Origin: Albirhodobacter sp042466415
GTDB lineage: Bacteria > Pseudomonadota > Alphaproteobacteria > Rhodobacterales > Rhodobacteraceae
Assembly (NCBI RefSeq): GCF_042466415.1
Contig: NZ_JAXHCH010000002.1
Span: 2,294,001-2,358,000, forward strand
Direction: 5' to 3'
DNA length: 64,000 bases
Positions 62,501 through 64,000 of the stretch are shown here, piece after piece. The notes under the pieces are model-generated. The model was given only the letters and a program-made list of their open reading frames with translations. It was not told the DNA's origin and did not search any database. Position numbers and translations under genes: made by a program. How positions within the stretch are numbered: the first letter of the stretch is position 1; the number at the start of each line of letters is the position of its first letter.

Positions 62501-64000
62501 GCCGCCGCCGCACCACGATATCTACTCGATCGAAGACCTCGCGCAGTTGATCTATGATCTCAAACAGATCAACCCGCGTTGCAAAGTCACCGTGAAACTG
62601 GTCGCGTCTTCGGGCGTGGGCACGATTGCGGCGGGCGTAGCGAAGGCGAAGGCCGATGTGATCCTGATTTCGGGGCATAATGGCGGCACCGGCGCATCGC
62701 CCGCGACCTCGATCAAATACGCTGGTCTGCCGTGGGAAATGGGCCTGACCGAGGCGCATCAAGTGTTGGCGATGAACAACCTGCGCGAGCGGGTGACATT
62801 GCGGACCGATGGCGGGCTTCGGACGGGCCGCGATATCGTCATGGCGGCGATGATGGGGGCCGAGGAATTCGGGATCGGCACGGCTGCGTTGATCGCGATG
62901 GGCTGTATCATGGTGCGTCAGTGCCAATCGAACACCTGCCCCGTTGGCGTGTGCACACAAGATCCGGAACTGCGCGCCAAATTCACCGGCACGGCGGATA
63001 AGGTCGTCAACCTGATCACCTTCTACGCGCAGGAAGTGCGTGAGTTGCTCGCCTCGATCGGCGCGCGGTCCTTGGATGAGATTATCGGTCGTGCGGATCT
63101 GCTCACGCAGGTGTCGCGCGGGGCGGCGCATCTCGACGATCTCGATCTGAACCCGCTTTTGATCACCGTCGATGGGTGGGATAAGATCGTCTACGATCGT
63201 TCGAAGCCGCGCAACTTTGTGCCCGATACGCTGGATGCGGAGATTATCCGTGACGGTGCGCGATTCTTCGAGGACGGCGAGAAGATGCAGCTTTCCTATG
63301 CGGTGCGTAACACCCACCGGACCATCGGCACGCGCGCGTCGTCGCATATCGTCAAAGCCTTCGGGATGCGCAATTCGCTGCAGCCCGATCACCTGACCGT
63401 CAAGCTGACAGGCTCGGCGGGGCAATCTTTGGGCGCTTTCGCGGCCCCAGGTTTGAAGATTGAAGTCTCGGGTGATGCCAACGACTACGTCGGTAAGGGC
63501 CTCTCAGGGGGCACGATTGTTGTGCGGCCTCCAATGGCTTCGCCGCTTAAAGCTTCCGAGAATACGATCATCGGCAATACAGTGCTTTACGGCGCGACCG
63601 ACGGCTATCTGTTTGCGGCTGGCCGCGCGGGCGAACGCTTCGCGGTGCGAAACTCGGGTGCGAAAGTCGTCATTGAGGGCTGCGGCACGAATGGTTGTGA
63701 ATATATGACCGGCGGTGTGGCGGTTATCCTCGGCGGCATCGGCGCAAACTTCGGCGCAGGTATGACGGGTGGTATGGCGTATATCTACGATCCTGACGGG
63801 ACCGCAGAAGACAACATGAACCTCGAAAGCCTTGTCACTTGTGGTTTGGGTCACCCGCATTGGGAAGCTCAACTCAAGGATCTGATCGAACGTCACGTGG
63901 CCGAAACACAATCGGTGAAGGGCGCAGAAATCTTGTCCCATTGGGAAAGTGAGCGGGCCAACTTCCTTCAGGTTTGCCCGACCGAGATGCTCATCCACAT
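59511..64000 (+). CDS. gltB: Glutamate synthase large subunit (3' end cut by window edge)
   Basis: At least 1496 residues of the glutamine amidotransferase/synthase subunit, probably lacking only the last dozen or so. A 33-residue propeptide precedes Cys34 (KAS-CGVGLVV), the nucleophile for glutamine hydrolysis. YHQRYSTNTFPQWWLAQPFRMLAHNGE is the amidotransferase core (given in part). The FMN/synthase domain contains SGHNGGTGASP and the 3Fe-4S motif CIMVRQCQSNTCPVGVC. The C-terminal GXGXG beta-helix has GGTIVVRPP and GGTGGMAYIYD-like repeats. Shine-Dalgarno GAGGAGG; ATGA overlap with the hydrolase. Confidence 0.96.
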   Translation, partial: MTEFDANWVAAEEAKRKWMDENSLYKTDDEKASCGVGLVVSLSGKPSRKVVENGIDALKAIWHRGAVDADGKTGDGAGIHVQIPAPFFYDQIRRTGHEPDMEKMVAVGQVFLPRTDFGAQERCRTIVETEVLRMGHYIYGWRHVPVNTEVLGEKANATRPEIEQILIRNEKNIDEEQFERELYIIRRRIEKAAIAAQIAGLYLCSLSCRSIIYKGMMLAEQVATFYPDLMDQRFESAFAIYHQRYSTNTFPQWWLAQPFRMLAHNGEINTIKGNINWMKSHEIRMASSAFGEMAEDIKPIIPAGASDSGALDAVFEVMVRSGRSAPMTKTMLVPEAYANSGEMPKAWRDMYSYCNAVMEPWDGPAALAMTDGRWVCGGLDRNGLRPLRYVVTGDGLLIAGSEAGMVPTDEATVVEKGALGPGQIIAVDMREGKLYHDVDIKNRLANSQPFGDWVEKVTNLNEIMRDVPETAGFTGAELRKRQVAAGYSVEELEHILAPMAEDGKEAIASMGDDTPPAVLSKQYRPLSHFFRQNFSQVTNPPINSLRENRVMSLKTRFGNLKNVLDEDSSQTEILVLESPFIANGEFAELMRQFGQDVMVIDCTFPAGADQEALREGLARIRGEAEDAVRSGALHLVLSDELQGADKVAMPMILATSAVHSGLTAKGLRTFCSINVRTAECIDPHYFAVLIGSGATTVNPYLAQDSIADRIERGLLEGTLLDCMRRYRDAVDAGLLKIMAKMGISVISSYRGGLNFEAVGLSRAMVNEYFPGMHSRISGIGVHGIQHKIEEVHAKGWKGDQEVLPIGGFYKARRTGEKHAWEAQTMHMLQTACDRASYDMWKKYSAMMRANPPIHIRDLLDVKALGKAVPIEEVESITSIRKRFVTPGMSLGALSPEAHKLLNVAMNRIGAKSDSGEGGEDPAHFVPEPNGDNPSAKIKQVASGRFGVTAEYLNHCEELEIKVAQGAKPGEGGQLPGMKVTDLIARLRHSTKGVTLISPPPHHDIYSIEDLAQLIYDLKQINPRCKVTVKLVASSGVGTIAAGVAKAKADVILISGHNGGTGASPATSIKYAGLPWEMGLTEAHQVLAMNNLRERVTLRTDGGLRTGRDIVMAAMMGAEEFGIGTAALIAMGCIMVRQCQSNTCPVGVCTQDPELRAKFTGTADKVVNLITFYAQEVRELLASIGARSLDEIIGRADLLTQVSRGAAHLDDLDLNPLLITVDGWDKIVYDRSKPRNFVPDTLDAEIIRDGARFFEDGEKMQLSYAVRNTHRTIGTRASSHIVKAFGMRNSLQPDHLTVKLTGSAGQSLGAFAAPGLKIEVSGDANDYVGKGLSGGTIVVRPPMASPLKASENTIIGNTVLYGATDGYLFAAGRAGERFAVRNSGAKVVIEGCGTNGCEYMTGGVAVILGGIGANFGAGMTGGMAYIYDPDGTAEDNMNLESLVTCGLGHPHWEAQLKDLIERHVAETQSVKGAEILSHWESERANFLQVCPTEMLIH

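Overview
The window is a gene-dense stretch of an alphaproteobacterial chromosome, most likely from a marine Rhodobacteraceae (Roseobacter-type) species. The evidence is the moderately high G+C coding bias and a set of alphaproteobacterial traits: HslV with an N-terminal propeptide, a two-part YlxR/L7Ae protein, a Tim44-domain protein beside FxsA and SecB, a SigF/NrsF ECF pair, an NDUFA9-like protein, and DUF5928-type branching glycosyltransferases. No insertion sequence, prophage, CRISPR array or rRNA was seen. The only tRNA is tRNA-Leu(CAG). No gene-free stretch exceeds 300 bp. The longest are 20100-20376, 50479-50743 and 1012-1219, and all look regulatory.

Layout. 1-6352: xylose-type binding protein (xylF, truncated by the window edge), divergent ROK regulator coupled to a secreted FG-GAP/ASPIC-UnbV protein, then a convergent aldo-keto reductase/di-heme peroxidase pair. 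6440-15994: YihY membrane protein, the TamA-TamB outer-membrane assembly pair, idi, secB, fxsA, a Tim44-like protein and an Smr protein. 15991-23318: a lipoprotein hydrolase, hslV/membrane protein/hslU, an ECF sigma factor with its DUF1109 anti-sigma, ubiG and proline iminopeptidase. 23474-28861: the rimP-nusA-ylxR-infB translation/transcription operon behind a leader that looks like an attenuator. 28997-34547: mutT, argJ and a parvulin PPIase facing secA. 34688-40800: an unknown protein, radC, dnaK-dnaJ and alkB. 40804-49348: surface polysaccharide genes (KpsM-like permease, cysQ, kdsB, galU, galE, three glycosyltransferases). 49403-54182: ptsN, hpf, lptB-lptA-lptC, kdsD and an RNase D-like gene. 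54372-64000: tRNA-Leu, NDUFA9-like gene, uppP, gltD, two small genes and gltB (truncated by the window edge).

How it fits together. Much of the window serves the cell envelope: TamAB, LptABC, the Kdo pathway (KdsD, KdsB), GalU/GalE, UppP, the polysaccharide permease and the glycosyltransferases. Protein export and quality control (SecA, SecB, PPIase, DnaKJ, HslVU) form a second theme, and central expression machinery a third. Genes are packed very tightly. ATGA, TGATG or TAATG overlaps are common within operons, and several convergent pairs overlap at their stop codons.

The observations most worth a second look are: the promoter-antiterminator-terminator arrangement before rimP; a duplicated GGTCA-N5-GCTGAC dyad, 74 bp apart, flanking a candidate promoter before gltD; a self-promoter-like GTAACA-N16-CGTATC element that would make the ECF sigma mRNA almost leaderless; a lysine-rich N-terminal extension on ArgJ; and the ROK/ASPIC/di-heme module. 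All promoter and operator calls are by eye and untested.
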